From Deltaproteobacteria bacterium (GTDB lineage Bacteria > Desulfobacterota > Binatia > UBA9968), in contig JAHFAP010000009.1 in NCBI GenBank assembly GCA_023250495.1, positions 1-35,107 of the forward strand: a stretch of 35,107 nt of DNA. The letters run 5' to 3'. Below, piece by piece: positions 1 through 6,974 of the stretch. Made by a program: the position numbers and the translations under genes. Each line of letters opens with the position of its first letter. Position 1 is the stretch's first letter. Under the pieces are notes generated by a model, which saw nothing but the letters and a program-made list of their open reading frames with translations, was not told the DNA's origin and made no database searches.

Positions 1-96
1 ATCAACCCTGGTCGCTATGAGTTGATCTGTTTTCCGATCCGAATCCACGGCGCGGATGGTGCTCCGTGTCGCGCCGTGCTGCGGGACCTTATATAA
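1..96 (+). CDS. Cyclase-family protein, C-terminal fragment
   Basis: Frame 1 is open from the window edge to a TAA at 94-96 and gives 31 residues. The segment GRYELICFPIRIHGADGAP matches the end of the cyclase/kynurenine formamidase-like family (PF04199), whose last strand typically reads like FPLxIxGxDGxPxRA. These metal-dependent hydrolases act on cyclic or amide substrates, but the substrate cannot be told from this piece. The catalytic HxGTHxD region lies outside the window. The gene converges on the minus-strand tRNA-Leu just downstream. The assignment rests on a short motif, so it is moderately sure. Confidence 0.6.
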   Translation: MNPGRYELICFPIRIHGADGAPCRAVLRDLI

Positions 97-109
97 GGTA
101 GCAGAGAAC

Positions 110-200
110 TGGTGCCCGGAGCCGGAGTCGAACCGGCACGGACCCTTGCGGATCCTCGGGATTTTAAGTCCCGTGTGTCTACCAATTCCACCATCCGGGC
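110..200 (-). tRNA. tRNA-Leu (anticodon UAA)
   Basis: Read on the minus strand, the sequence begins GCCCGGATGGTGGAATTGG and ends with the complementary acceptor strand TCCGGGC followed by an encoded ACCA. The anticodon loop CTTAAAA gives anticodon UAA. A long variable arm and the GGTTCGACTCC T-arm identify a class II leucine tRNA of 91 bases. The 5' end lies only a few bases from a heptamer repeat array, so the normal upstream promoter is not visible next to the gene. Transcription must come from within or beyond the four-helix-bundle unit upstream. Confidence 0.97.
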
Positions 201-204
201 AGGG

Positions 205-239
205 TTGGGGATTGGGAATTGGGGATTAGGAATCAGGGC
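205..239 (+). repeat. Heptamer array A1 (TTGGGGA type), downstream of the four-helix-bundle gene
   Basis: Five units in perfect 7-base register start at 205, 212, 219, 226 and 233. They read TTGGGGA, TTGGGAA, TTGGGGA, TTAGGAA and TCAGGGC. The array fills the gap between the stop codon of the gene at 245-601 and the 5' end of tRNA-Leu. It is inverted relative to the array at 608-649, so a minus-strand transcript could pair the two arms and enclose the gene. The units resemble the cyanobacterial STRR heptamers in style. Confidence 0.85.
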
Positions 240-244
240 AAATT

Positions 245-601
245 CTACTTCCTAAGGAGACTTTGAATCAAGCTGTTGATTCTCTTTCCAAGCGTCTCTA
301 CTTCCTGCTGAAGCATCCCTAATCGATCTCCTTGGATGTAGCTGAGCCTCTTTGCTAAAATTAAATGAGTTTCGAGCTCCATCAATGACGCCCGTGCTAC
401 CCTCAGGAACTGGACATACTCTTTCGTAGAGCCCCTTCCCCATCCCTCCGCTATGTTGGCAGGGATGGAGGTGGCCGCCCGCTGAATCTGCGAGATTAGT
501 CCGAACTTCTCCTCGGGAGGAAATGTCCTGGTCATCTGGTACACTTCGACTGTCAGATCCACTCCCTTCTGCCACACTTCCAGTTCTTTGTAATTTTTCA
601 C
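245..601 (-). CDS. Four-helix-bundle protein, S23/IVP and Avd-like family
   Basis: The protein has the hallmarks of the 23S rRNA intervening-sequence/four-helix-bundle family (TIGR02436, related to Avd of diversity-generating retroelements). It opens KNYKELEVWQKGVDL, then has FGLISQIQRAATSIPANIAEG, GRGSTKEYVQFLRVARASL and ELETHLILAKRL, and ends in a fourth helix. I place the start at the GTG at 601 because the frame upstream of it is encoded by heptamer repeats; an upstream ATG at 649 would add 16 repeat-encoded residues (GIRDWELEVRDWEK). No clear Shine-Dalgarno is visible. Family members bind nucleic acid or reverse transcriptase, but no reverse transcriptase or rRNA lies nearby, so the role here is unknown. 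Inverted heptamer arrays flank the gene on both sides. Confidence 0.85.
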   Translation of the reverse strand: MKNYKELEVWQKGVDLTVEVYQMTRTFPPEEKFGLISQIQRAATSIPANIAEGWGRGSTKEYVQFLRVARASLMELETHLILAKRLSYIQGDRLGMLQQEVETLGKRINSLIQSLLRK

Positions 602-607
602 GGATTT

Positions 608-649
608 TTCCCAATCCCTAACCTCCAATTCCCAATCCCTAATGCCCAA
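608..649 (-). repeat. Heptamer array A2 (TTGGGAA type), upstream of the four-helix-bundle gene
   Basis: On the minus strand six units run in perfect 7-base register from 649 down to 608: TTGGGCA, TTAGGGA, TTGGGAA, TTGGAGG, TTAGGGA, TTGGGAA. The array begins three bases after the hppA stop codon (653-655) and ends six bases before the GTG start of the four-helix-bundle gene. It is the inverted partner of the array at 205-239. If translated it encodes the DWELEVRDWE-like stretch that extends the neighbouring frame. Confidence 0.85.
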
Positions 650-652
650 CTC

Positions 653-2776
653 CTAAACAAACAGCGGCGCCAGGACGAGTGTGATCGTGCTTAAGAGTTT
701 GATGAGCACGTGCAGGCTGGGGCCTGCGGTGTCCTTAAAAGGATCGCCGACAGTGTCGCCAACGACTGCGGCCTTGTGCGGGTCGGAGCCTTTGCCGCCG
801 TATTGTCCGCTCTCGATGTACTTCTTGGCATTGTCCCAGGCGCCCCCGCTGTTATTGAAGAAGGTGGCGGCCAATATCCCAGCAATGGTCCCGACCATCA
901 AAAAGGCCGCCACTGCCTCGGCCCCGACGCCGAAGAGGCGAAAGATGATGCCAACGGCAACAGGCATCCCCACAGCTATGAGACCCGGCAGGACCATCTC
1001 CTTCAAGGCTCCCACGGTAACGATGTCCACGCACCTTCCATAGTCGGGCTTGGAGGTGCCCTGGAGAATGCCGGGGTTTTCTCTGAACTGCCTTCGCACT
1101 TCATTGATCACGTAAAATGCTGCCTTCCCTACCGCGCGGATCGCCAGGGCAGAGAAAAGAAAAACCAGCATCGCCCCCAAAAGTCCTCCAACGAATACTT
1201 CGGGCTTGGCAATATTTACCGACTCCAATTTCGTCCCGTAGTGGGCCACCTCATCCAGGTAGGCGGAAAAGAGAAGGAAAGCAGCAAGGGCTGCAGATCC
1301 AATCGCATAGCCCTTGGTGAGGGCCTTGGTGGTATTCCCCACGGCATCGAGGCGGTCGGTTTTCTTACGCACATCCTCGGCTTGGTGGCTCATCTCGACA
1401 ATGCCGCCGGCATTGTCCGTGATCGGACCGAAGGTATCCATCGCCAGGATGTAAGCCGCTGTACCCAACATTCCCATCGTGGCGACCGCCGTGCCAAAGA
1501 GACCGGCATGAGGCACGCCGCTCATATTCCCGAGATGATAGGATCCTATGATCGCAGTGGAGATAACGATGACCGGAATGGCCGTGCATTCCAGGCCCAC
1601 GGCAATCCCGGCGATGATGTTGGTGGCCGGGCCGGTTTGAGAGGCGTCCGCAATCGACTTAACAGGGCGGTATTTATACTCGGTGTAGTACTGAGTGATA
1701 TAGACAAACGCTTGGGCGGTGGCGATGCCGACAACACCGCAAAGAAAAAAGTAAAACCATGCGGAGGTAGCCTCAGGATGGGCAACCGGATCGACCACCA
1801 GGAGCCAGCGGCTAGCCACAAATAGTCCAAGGACAGCCAGAATGCTGGTCACATAATAACCCCGGTTGAGGGCAGCCATAGGATCGCCTTTTTCATCGGT
1901 CCTAACGATAACGACTCCGACGATCGAGGCGATCAATCCAAAGGCACGGGCCGCCAATGGAAAGAGGATCCCCTGGAGCCCGAAATAGGGAAATAGGCCG
2001 ACCCCGAGGATCATCGCACCGATATTCTCCGCCGCCGTGGACTCAAAGAGATCGGCGCCGCGGCCCGCGCAGTCTCCCACATTGTCGCCGACAAGATCCG
2101 CGATCACCGCGGGATTGCGCGGATCGTCCTCAGGGATGCCTGCCTCGACCTTTCCCACCAGATCGGCCCCCACGTCCGCGGCCTTGGTGTAAATCCCGCC
2201 CCCGAGCTGAGCGAACAGGGCAACGAAGGAAGCGCCGAAGCCGTACCCTACGATGGTGAACGGTATCTTCTGCGGGTCATGTCCCATCGCCTGGAGCAGG
2301 GTGTAAAGCCCGCCGACTCCGAGAAGACTCATCGCGACCACGAACAAGCCTGAGACGGCGCCGCCGCGCAATGCGATGCGCAGCCCTTGGTTGAGACTCG
2401 TTCTGACGGCGGCGGCGGTGCGGATGTTGGCCCTGATCGACACCCACATCCCGATATAGCCCGCGATAACAGAGCATAACGCCCCTAAGACGAAGGAGAG
2501 GGTTGTCCAGAAGGCCAATTGCAGCGGCGGGACCGGATCCGCCGGATTCGGCGTGCGCACGAAGCCGTAAAGGACGAAAATCAGCACGGCCAGCGCAATG
2601 GCAAGCGTTATGATGGTCTTGTTCTGCCGAGCCAGAAAGGCCTCGGCGCCCTCTTTGATGGCATTCGAAATCTCTTGCATCGCTTGCGTTCCGCTGTCGC
2701 TGCGCAACACGAAGCGCGCCAGATAGACGGCAAACAGCAACGAACCGAAACTAACGGCAAACACAAATGGGATCAT
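653..2776 (-). CDS. hppA: Membrane-bound proton-translocating pyrophosphatase, K+-independent type
   Basis: This 707-residue integral membrane protein hydrolyses pyrophosphate and pumps protons. The substrate-binding motif DVGADLVGKVEAGIPEDDPRN lies at about 201-221, followed by DLVGDNVGDCAGRGADLFES at about 227-246. A second acidic cluster, GDTVGDPFKDTAGPSLH, is near the C-terminus. The signature GNTTKALTKGYAIGSAAL at about 480-496 has Lys (K484) where K+-dependent enzymes have Ala, which by family knowledge predicts a K+-independent H+ pump. Length is typical and about 15-16 membrane segments are expected. An AAGGA ribosome site precedes the ATG by about 7 bases. It follows tatC closely on the same strand. 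Confidence 0.97.
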   Translation of the reverse strand: MIPFVFAVSFGSLLFAVYLARFVLRSDSGTQAMQEISNAIKEGAEAFLARQNKTIITLAIALAVLIFVLYGFVRTPNPADPVPPLQLAFWTTLSFVLGALCSVIAGYIGMWVSIRANIRTAAAVRTSLNQGLRIALRGGAVSGLFVVAMSLLGVGGLYTLLQAMGHDPQKIPFTIVGYGFGASFVALFAQLGGGIYTKAADVGADLVGKVEAGIPEDDPRNPAVIADLVGDNVGDCAGRGADLFESTAAENIGAMILGVGLFPYFGLQGILFPLAARAFGLIASIVGVVIVRTDEKGDPMAALNRGYYVTSILAVLGLFVASRWLLVVDPVAHPEATSAWFYFFLCGVVGIATAQAFVYITQYYTEYKYRPVKSIADASQTGPATNIIAGIAVGLECTAIPVIVISTAIIGSYHLGNMSGVPHAGLFGTAVATMGMLGTAAYILAMDTFGPITDNAGGIVEMSHQAEDVRKKTDRLDAVGNTTKALTKGYAIGSAALAAFLLFSAYLDEVAHYGTKLESVNIAKPEVFVGGLLGAMLVFLFSALAIRAVGKAAFYVINEVRRQFRENPGILQGTSKPDYGRCVDIVTVGALKEMVLPGLIAVGMPVAVGIIFRLFGVGAEAVAAFLMVGTIAGILAATFFNNSGGAWDNAKKYIESGQYGGKGSDPHKAAVVGDTVGDPFKDTAGPSLHVLIKLLSTITLVLAPLFV

Positions 2777-2804
2777 CAGCGAGTCCTTTCTTCAGGGGGA
2801 TTCA

Positions 2805-3533
2805 TCACGCCGGCCTGCGCCAGATGTAGGCAACGAGGATGCTCAGCAGATAGAGGATCGTCATCGGCAATGCCAACAGTGTCTGGTTGATGACATCCGG
2901 CGTGGGCGTCAGGATTGCAGCAATGATAAAGATCGCGACAATGGCATAGCGAAACGATCTCCACATGAAGCGGTAGTCCACAATCCCCAGGCGCACCAGA
3001 AAGAAGGTAAAAACCGGCAACTCAAACGTAATTCCAAACGCCAGCACCATGCGGAAGAAAAAGCTGAAATACTCGCCGATGCGGATCTCTGGAGAGACCC
3101 CCAGGGAGAGGTACTGATCGATAAAGTAGCCAAAGGCGACGGGAAGCACGACGCGATAGCAGAAGTAGGCCCCACCAACAAAGAAAAACGTGGCACAGAG
3201 CACAAAAGGGATAACCGTTTTCTTCTCGCTGCCAAGGAGACCTGGAGCTAAGAAGCGCCAAATCTGATAGAAAATAACCGGGCAAGCGAGAAAAACTCCT
3301 CCGACCAGCGCCACCTTCATCTCGATAAAGAAGGCCTCGGTGACTCCGGTGCCGATCAGACTCTGCCCGGGCCGAAGGCTCTGCTGCAAAGGCGCAACCA
3401 TGAAAGCGAAGATCCTGTCTGATCCAAGGTAACTCAATCCAAATGCCAGCGCGACTGCTCCCAGGGACTTCAGCAGGCGCCAGCGCAACTCCTCCAGGTG
3501 CTCCGTAAACGTCATGTAAGGGTTCGCCGCCAT
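2805..3533 (-). CDS. tatC: Sec-independent protein translocase TatC
   Basis: TatC forms the twin-arginine signal receptor in the inner membrane. The 242-residue protein has the diagnostic N-terminal HLEELRWRLLKS, the periplasmic loop FYQIWRFLAPGLLGSEKK, the FxxELPVFTFFLVRLGIV segment and the late LTPTPDVINQ motif, with six predicted membrane helices. The start is either the ATG at 3533 or the internal ATG seven codons in (MTFTEHLEEL), which would match the usual family N-terminus. It sits just upstream of hppA, with a 28-base gap. No tatA or tatB is in the window. Confidence 0.96.
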   Translation of the reverse strand: MAANPYMTFTEHLEELRWRLLKSLGAVALAFGLSYLGSDRIFAFMVAPLQQSLRPGQSLIGTGVTEAFFIEMKVALVGGVFLACPVIFYQIWRFLAPGLLGSEKKTVIPFVLCATFFFVGGAYFCYRVVLPVAFGYFIDQYLSLGVSPEIRIGEYFSFFFRMVLAFGITFELPVFTFFLVRLGIVDYRFMWRSFRYAIVAIFIIAAILTPTPDVINQTLLALPMTILYLLSILVAYIWRRPA

Positions 3534-3597
3534 GTCGTCACTTCTGCGGAGTCCGAGGAACTTGAAAAACTACTCTTGAACAAACCACAAAATTGCA

Positions 3598-3631
3598 AAA
3601 AAGGGGAAGGATACTGACCCTTCCCCTTTTT
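3598..3631 (-). terminator. Intrinsic terminator-like hairpin
   Basis: AAAAAGGGGAAGG is followed after a short loop by CCTTCCCCTTTTT, giving a perfect stem of about 12 pairs flanked by A and T runs. This symmetrical form can act in both directions. It lies after the stop codon of the lipoprotein at 3666-3926 and before tatC on the minus strand, so it probably ends the lipoprotein transcript. Confidence 0.8.
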
Positions 3632-3665
3632 GGGTTGCCGAAACCAATTATAAGGCGACTCGGCC

Positions 3666-3926
3666 TTATTTGGCTTTCTTCCCCTCTGCCTTTTTCTCCG
3701 CCGACTTGCTCTCCATAGGAGCCGCTGGCGCTGCTGGCGCGGCCTCGCCGCCTGCCGGAGCAGGGGCCATCGCGCCGGGCGCACCGGGCGCCCCACCTTC
3801 CGGAGCTGCCGGCGCCGCTGGCGCAGGAGCGGGAGGAGGCGGTTCTTCCTTCTTACCGCAACCGGCAAATGCTAGAGTCAAAGTGAAGAGGGTCACCATC
3901 GACCAAGAAACAATTCTTTTTCCCAT
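3666..3926 (-). CDS. Small Pro/Ala-rich lipoprotein
   Basis: This 86-residue protein begins with a basic n-region (MGKR), a hydrophobic stretch and a lipobox LAFAGC, so it should be lipidated at C23 after signal peptidase II cleavage. The mature part is KKEEPPPP followed by Ala-, Pro- and Gly-rich low-complexity sequence and a Lys/Glu-rich tail (SAEKKAEGKKAK). The composition suggests an extended, flexible surface or periplasmic spacer. A strong ribosome site (AAAGGAGGTG) precedes the ATG. It has no recognisable domain and is flanked by a good terminator, so it looks like a single-gene transcript. Function is unknown. Confidence 0.85.
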   Translation of the reverse strand: MGKRIVSWSMVTLFTLTLAFAGCGKKEEPPPPAPAPAAPAAPEGGAPGAPGAMAPAPAGGEAAPAAPAAPMESKSAEKKAEGKKAK

Positions 3927-4027
3927 CCTTGTTCACCTCCTTTCCCACAACTTAAGAGCCTTTCTACTAAGCAATTTTTATTGCACAAGTCCAAACCACT
4001 TACAAGGGGGAGTGAAACAAACGAAGT

Positions 4028-6142
4028 TCACCGGGGTGCGCGGCGGCGCAAATCGATCTCGGCTCTCTCCCTGAGATCCGCCGGCTGCGCATTTGCATCC
4101 ACCTCCCCCTTCTTCTCCCTCCTCGCCTTTGTCGGCCCAGGCGGCGCTATCTTGGAGCCGGCCGCATAGGGAATTCTGGCCAAGGCCGAGCTTTCGAAAA
4201 CGGGCAGAGGATAACCACCTTCCCGCAAGTTCACCTCCAACCAACTGATCCCATCTGGCACGAGAAAATCCGCAGAGCCGCTTCCTTGGCCAGCCCCGGT
4301 CATGAAGGCCAACCAGATTGGCAGCGCAGTATTGGCGCCCGTCTCCCGGTCTCCCAGAGGCCGATGGTCGTCATAGCCCACCCACACTCCAGCGATCAAC
4401 TCTGGAGTATATCCGAGGAACCAGCCGTCGCGAAAATCACTCGTTGTCCCGGTCTTGCCGGCGACGTTACGGCCGAGCTTGGCCGCCGCCCGACCGGTCC
4501 CACTCTGGATCACGTTTTTCAGCATATCCGTGAGCACATACGCGACCTCCGGCGAAAGTACTGGCTTCGACTTTGGTTCGTTCTCTTCCAGGACGTTCCC
4601 GTATCGGTCGGTCACCTTTGTGATGAAAAGTGGCTCGGCTAGATGACCTCCGCTGGCGAACACGCCGAACGCGCGGACCATCTCGAGAAGCGACAAAGAG
4701 GCAGAGCCCAAGGCCAGCGAGAGGTTTTTTTCTAATGGAGATTCAATGCCGAGCTTGCGGGCCTGCTGGATGACTCGTTCCACTCCGATGCGCTCCACCA
4801 GCCGCACCGCAACGCTATTTAAGGAATGGGCCAGCGCGCTGCGCAGGGTGACCGGCCCGACGAAGCGGTTGTCGTAATTCTGTGGACGCCAGAATTTACC
4901 CGGCGCCATGCGCAGGCTGAGCGGAGCATCCTGCACGACCGACAACTCGGAGTATCCCTGCTCCAACGCGGCGGAATAGATGATCGGCTTGAATGCGCTC
5001 CCGGGCTGGCGCTTCGCCTGAAGCGCGCGGTTGAATTGGCTGAGGTAAAAATCATACCCTCCCACAAGCGCCCGCACCGTTCCCGTTCCCGGGTCCATAG
5101 CAATCAACGCGCCCTCGACGTCACCCCGACCTTCCTGAGCGACCCCGGATTTCCTCTTAACCCTGAGCCGTATCTCATTTAGTCCCTCCCGGACCGCCTT
5201 TTGGGCCGCGCTCTGGATCGCGGCATCAAGGGTGGTGTAGATCTGGAGCCCTCCCTGCAGGAGGGGATCAAAACCGTATCGATCCCCTGTGGTACGACGC
5301 ACATACTCCACGAAGTACGGAGCTATTTGCGAATTGAGCGCCGGGGCTGGGGTCAGGTGGATGGGAGTCTGGAGCGCTTCTTGGTAAGCCACCTCGGTGA
5401 TGAATCGCTCCCGCAACATCCTGCGCAGAACGTAGCGCTGCCTCTCGGTGGCGGCAAAGAAATCTCTGTAGGGCGAATTTCGGCTCGGAGATCTGGGAAG
5501 ACCGGCTAGCAGCGCCGCCTCAGCCAGATTGAGCTGATCCACGCCCTTACCGAAGTAATCCCGGCTGGCGGCCTCGATGCCATAATTGCCGTGGCCAAAA
5601 TAAGCCTGGTTCAGGTAGAGGTACAGGATTTCCTCTTTGGTATGGTTTTTCTCCACCCGGTAAGCCAAGATAGCTTCGCGGATTTTCCGTGTCAGAGTCC
5701 TTTCCGGCGTGAGAAAGAAGCCACGGACAAGTTGCTGTGTGATCGTGCTTCCCCCCTCACGGACCGCTCCTCTCCTTAGATTGGCGAAGAAGGCCCGCAG
5801 GATAGCGAACGCGTCGACTCCCCGGTGCATGAAAAAACGGGCGTCCTCCGCGGCAAGGATCGCCTGGACAACCTGAGGAGGGATACGCTCCAGAGGTACA
5901 ACCACTCTCCGCTGGTGATAGAATTCACCGATCGGCTGCCCGCGCACATCATAGACCGTACTGACCACGGCAGGCCGATAACCCGATTTTAAATCCAACC
6001 GGCTGGGGAGGTCGTGTCCATAGTAATAAACGACCCCACCGACCACGATCAAACCCAAGAGACAAATCAGACCGATCGTCCAGAGGATAAGTCGGAACAC
6101 AAAACTCCTTTCGCCTTTAGAGCGCGGCATCATCAGTTGCAA
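4028..6142 (-). CDS. Penicillin-binding protein 1A, bifunctional transglycosylase/transpeptidase
   Basis: This class A PBP polymerises and cross-links peptidoglycan in the periplasm. After a short cytoplasmic N-terminus there is one membrane anchor (about 15-40). The GT51 domain shows AAEDARFFMHRGVD (catalytic Glu near 99) and EGGSTITQQLVR (about 129-140). The transpeptidase domain shows QPGSAFKP (nucleophile S382), SLN at 440-442 and KTGTT at 563-567. Size (704 residues) fits the PBP1A family. The start is uncertain among three Met codons (6142, 6133, 6130), because no clear ribosome site is visible. The C-terminus is Lys/Arg-rich. It is separated from the neighbouring lipoprotein and stands next to a large gene-poor gap. 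Confidence 0.95.
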   Translation of the reverse strand: MQLMMPRSKGERSFVFRLILWTIGLICLLGLIVVGGVVYYYGHDLPSRLDLKSGYRPAVVSTVYDVRGQPIGEFYHQRRVVVPLERIPPQVVQAILAAEDARFFMHRGVDAFAILRAFFANLRRGAVREGGSTITQQLVRGFFLTPERTLTRKIREAILAYRVEKNHTKEEILYLYLNQAYFGHGNYGIEAASRDYFGKGVDQLNLAEAALLAGLPRSPSRNSPYRDFFAATERQRYVLRRMLRERFITEVAYQEALQTPIHLTPAPALNSQIAPYFVEYVRRTTGDRYGFDPLLQGGLQIYTTLDAAIQSAAQKAVREGLNEIRLRVKRKSGVAQEGRGDVEGALIAMDPGTGTVRALVGGYDFYLSQFNRALQAKRQPGSAFKPIIYSAALEQGYSELSVVQDAPLSLRMAPGKFWRPQNYDNRFVGPVTLRSALAHSLNSVAVRLVERIGVERVIQQARKLGIESPLEKNLSLALGSASLSLLEMVRAFGVFASGGHLAEPLFITKVTDRYGNVLEENEPKSKPVLSPEVAYVLTDMLKNVIQSGTGRAAAKLGRNVAGKTGTTSDFRDGWFLGYTPELIAGVWVGYDDHRPLGDRETGANTALPIWLAFMTGAGQGSGSADFLVPDGISWLEVNLREGGYPLPVFESSALARIPYAAGSKIAPPGPTKARREKKGEVDANAQPADLRERAEIDLRRRAPR

Positions 6143-6572
6143 AGCAACGAAATTCTAGCGGAACTAAAAAAATTTATAATCTCTCTTTCTGCCCACCCCC
6201 CTGAGCCAAGATTTGAAAAAATCGCAAGAGAGAAAGCTCCATACTAAACCCTCGACCAAAAGCGGCTAACTTTAGATCGGCACGAGGTAGAAACCAACAA
6301 AAGATGTTCATAACTTGTTGATAAGTGGTAAAGGAAACGAGTTGGAAGGCTAAAAATCGCTAAGGGGAACGGATTGCCGAATATATCAGCACAAAAAATC
6401 TCGCCATAACAGTGAGTTGTAAAGTTTTTGTTCATGGAGCCTCGCTTTACCCCATGAACCAAGCGCCGCGCCAGCGGCCACTCGGAGAATTTACTCAAAG
6501 AAAGCAGTAGGGTAGGGTGAAAAAACTGACGACTGCAGCAGTTCCGGTTATCCTTCAGACTTCATCTCTCCA
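6143..6572. other. Gene-poor AT-richer stretch between the PBP1A gene and rpsT
   Basis: This stretch has no convincing gene. It is AT-richer than its surroundings (for example around 6160-6200) and includes the two DnaA-box-like 9-mers at 6305-6324. It must also carry the promoter of the divergent PBP1A gene, but I could not fix a single convincing -35/-10 pair for it. Confidence 0.6.
6305..6324 (-). other. Two tandem DnaA-box-like 9-mers
   Basis: On the minus strand TTATCAACA (6324-6316) is followed after two bases by TTATGAACA (6313-6305). Each differs by one or two bases from the DnaA box consensus TTATNCACA, and tight tandem spacing is typical of origin regions. No dnaA, dnaN or gidA gene is nearby and only two boxes are seen, so this is a weak origin candidate or a DnaA-regulated promoter site. 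Confidence 0.25.
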
Positions 6573-6600
6573 TTGACTCGTCGGGACGCAAATGATAATG
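6573..6600 (+). promoter_or_regulatory. Candidate promoter of rpsT
   Basis: TTGACT at 6573-6578 fits a -35 box and is followed, 15-16 bases later, by GATAAT/ATAATG at 6594-6600 as the -10. This would start transcription near 6606, about 20 bases before the TTG start of rpsT. The spacer is slightly short. Confidence 0.5.
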
Positions 6601-6626
6601 GAGATAGTCATCCTTGGAGGCCACTC

Positions 6627-6896
6627 TTGGCTATTCACGCATCAGCGATCAAGCGACACCGGCAAAGCCTAAAAAGAAGGGCGACAAACAAGGAGGTTAA
6701 ATCCAGGATCAGGACCCTCATTAAGAAAGCCCGACAGGCGATCGAGGCAAAAGATCGCGGACAAATCTCCGCTCACCTGCGCGAAGTCAACCAGGCCCTT
6801 GGAAAAGCCGTGAGCAAAGGAATCTTCAAGCGCAACACTGCGGCTCGCTGGCTGTCCCGTTTGGCCCGCTCGGCCGGCAACCTGGCTACCGCCTAA
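6627..6896 (+). CDS. rpsT: 30S ribosomal protein S20
   Basis: S20 is a primary 16S rRNA-binding protein of the small subunit. The protein reads (M)AIHASAIKRHRQSLKRRATNK, the standard S20 N-terminus, followed by basic helices with KEVKSRIRTLIKKA and a C-terminal GIFKRNTAARWLSRLA. I choose the TTG at 6627 as start because it gives the normal family N-terminus and lies 6 bases after a GGAGG ribosome site at 6616-6620. A frame open back to 6573 would add 18 non-conserved residues. The product is 89 residues. S20 synthesis is known to be limited by non-ATG start codons in enterobacteria, so the TTG may be regulatory here too. Confidence 0.96.
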   Translation: MAIHASAIKRHRQSLKRRATNKEVKSRIRTLIKKARQAIEAKDRGQISAHLREVNQALGKAVSKGIFKRNTAARWLSRLARSAGNLATA

Positions 6897-6926
6897 TAAC
6901 CTCACGCCCTATCCTACGGCTCTACA

Positions 6927-6974
6927 TTCAGCTCCGGTTTTCTTCCGGCTGATCGCTGAAAGCTGAAGGCTAAC
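6927..6974. repeat. Heptamer hairpin, GCTGANN family, copy B1
   Basis: CATTCAGCTCCGG is followed by CCGGCTGATCGCTGAAAGC and further GCTGANN units, giving a stem around a short T-rich loop. The right arm is in 7-base register (GCTGATC, GCTGAAA, GCTGAAG). It lies between the converging ends of rpsT and lptE and reaches the lptE stop codon at 6974-6976. The left arm is shorter than in the other copies. It could serve as a terminator for both genes. Confidence 0.75.

Noticed and set aside
46..78. CACGGCGCG/CGCGCCGTG hairpin as terminator of tRNA-Leu
   Set aside because: It lies in the coding end of the cyclase gene and lacks a T-run on the minus strand; probably a by-product of the GC-rich coding sequence.
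245..601. Diversity-generating retroelement around the Avd-like gene
   Set aside because: No reverse transcriptase and no template/variable repeat pair is visible; neighbours are hppA and a tRNA.
205..649. Heptamer arrays as a CRISPR array
   Set aside because: The units are 7 bases, contiguous and degenerate, with no spacers and no cas genes.
710..1825. Long open frame on the plus strand antisense to hppA
   Set aside because: It lies wholly across a highly conserved pyrophosphatase gene, has no recognisable domain and has the Arg/Gly/His-rich composition of an antisense shadow.
6244..6498. 84-codon minus-strand frame in the PBP1A-rpsT gap
   Set aside because: No family resemblance, no ribosome site and mixed composition; the gap reads better as regulatory DNA.
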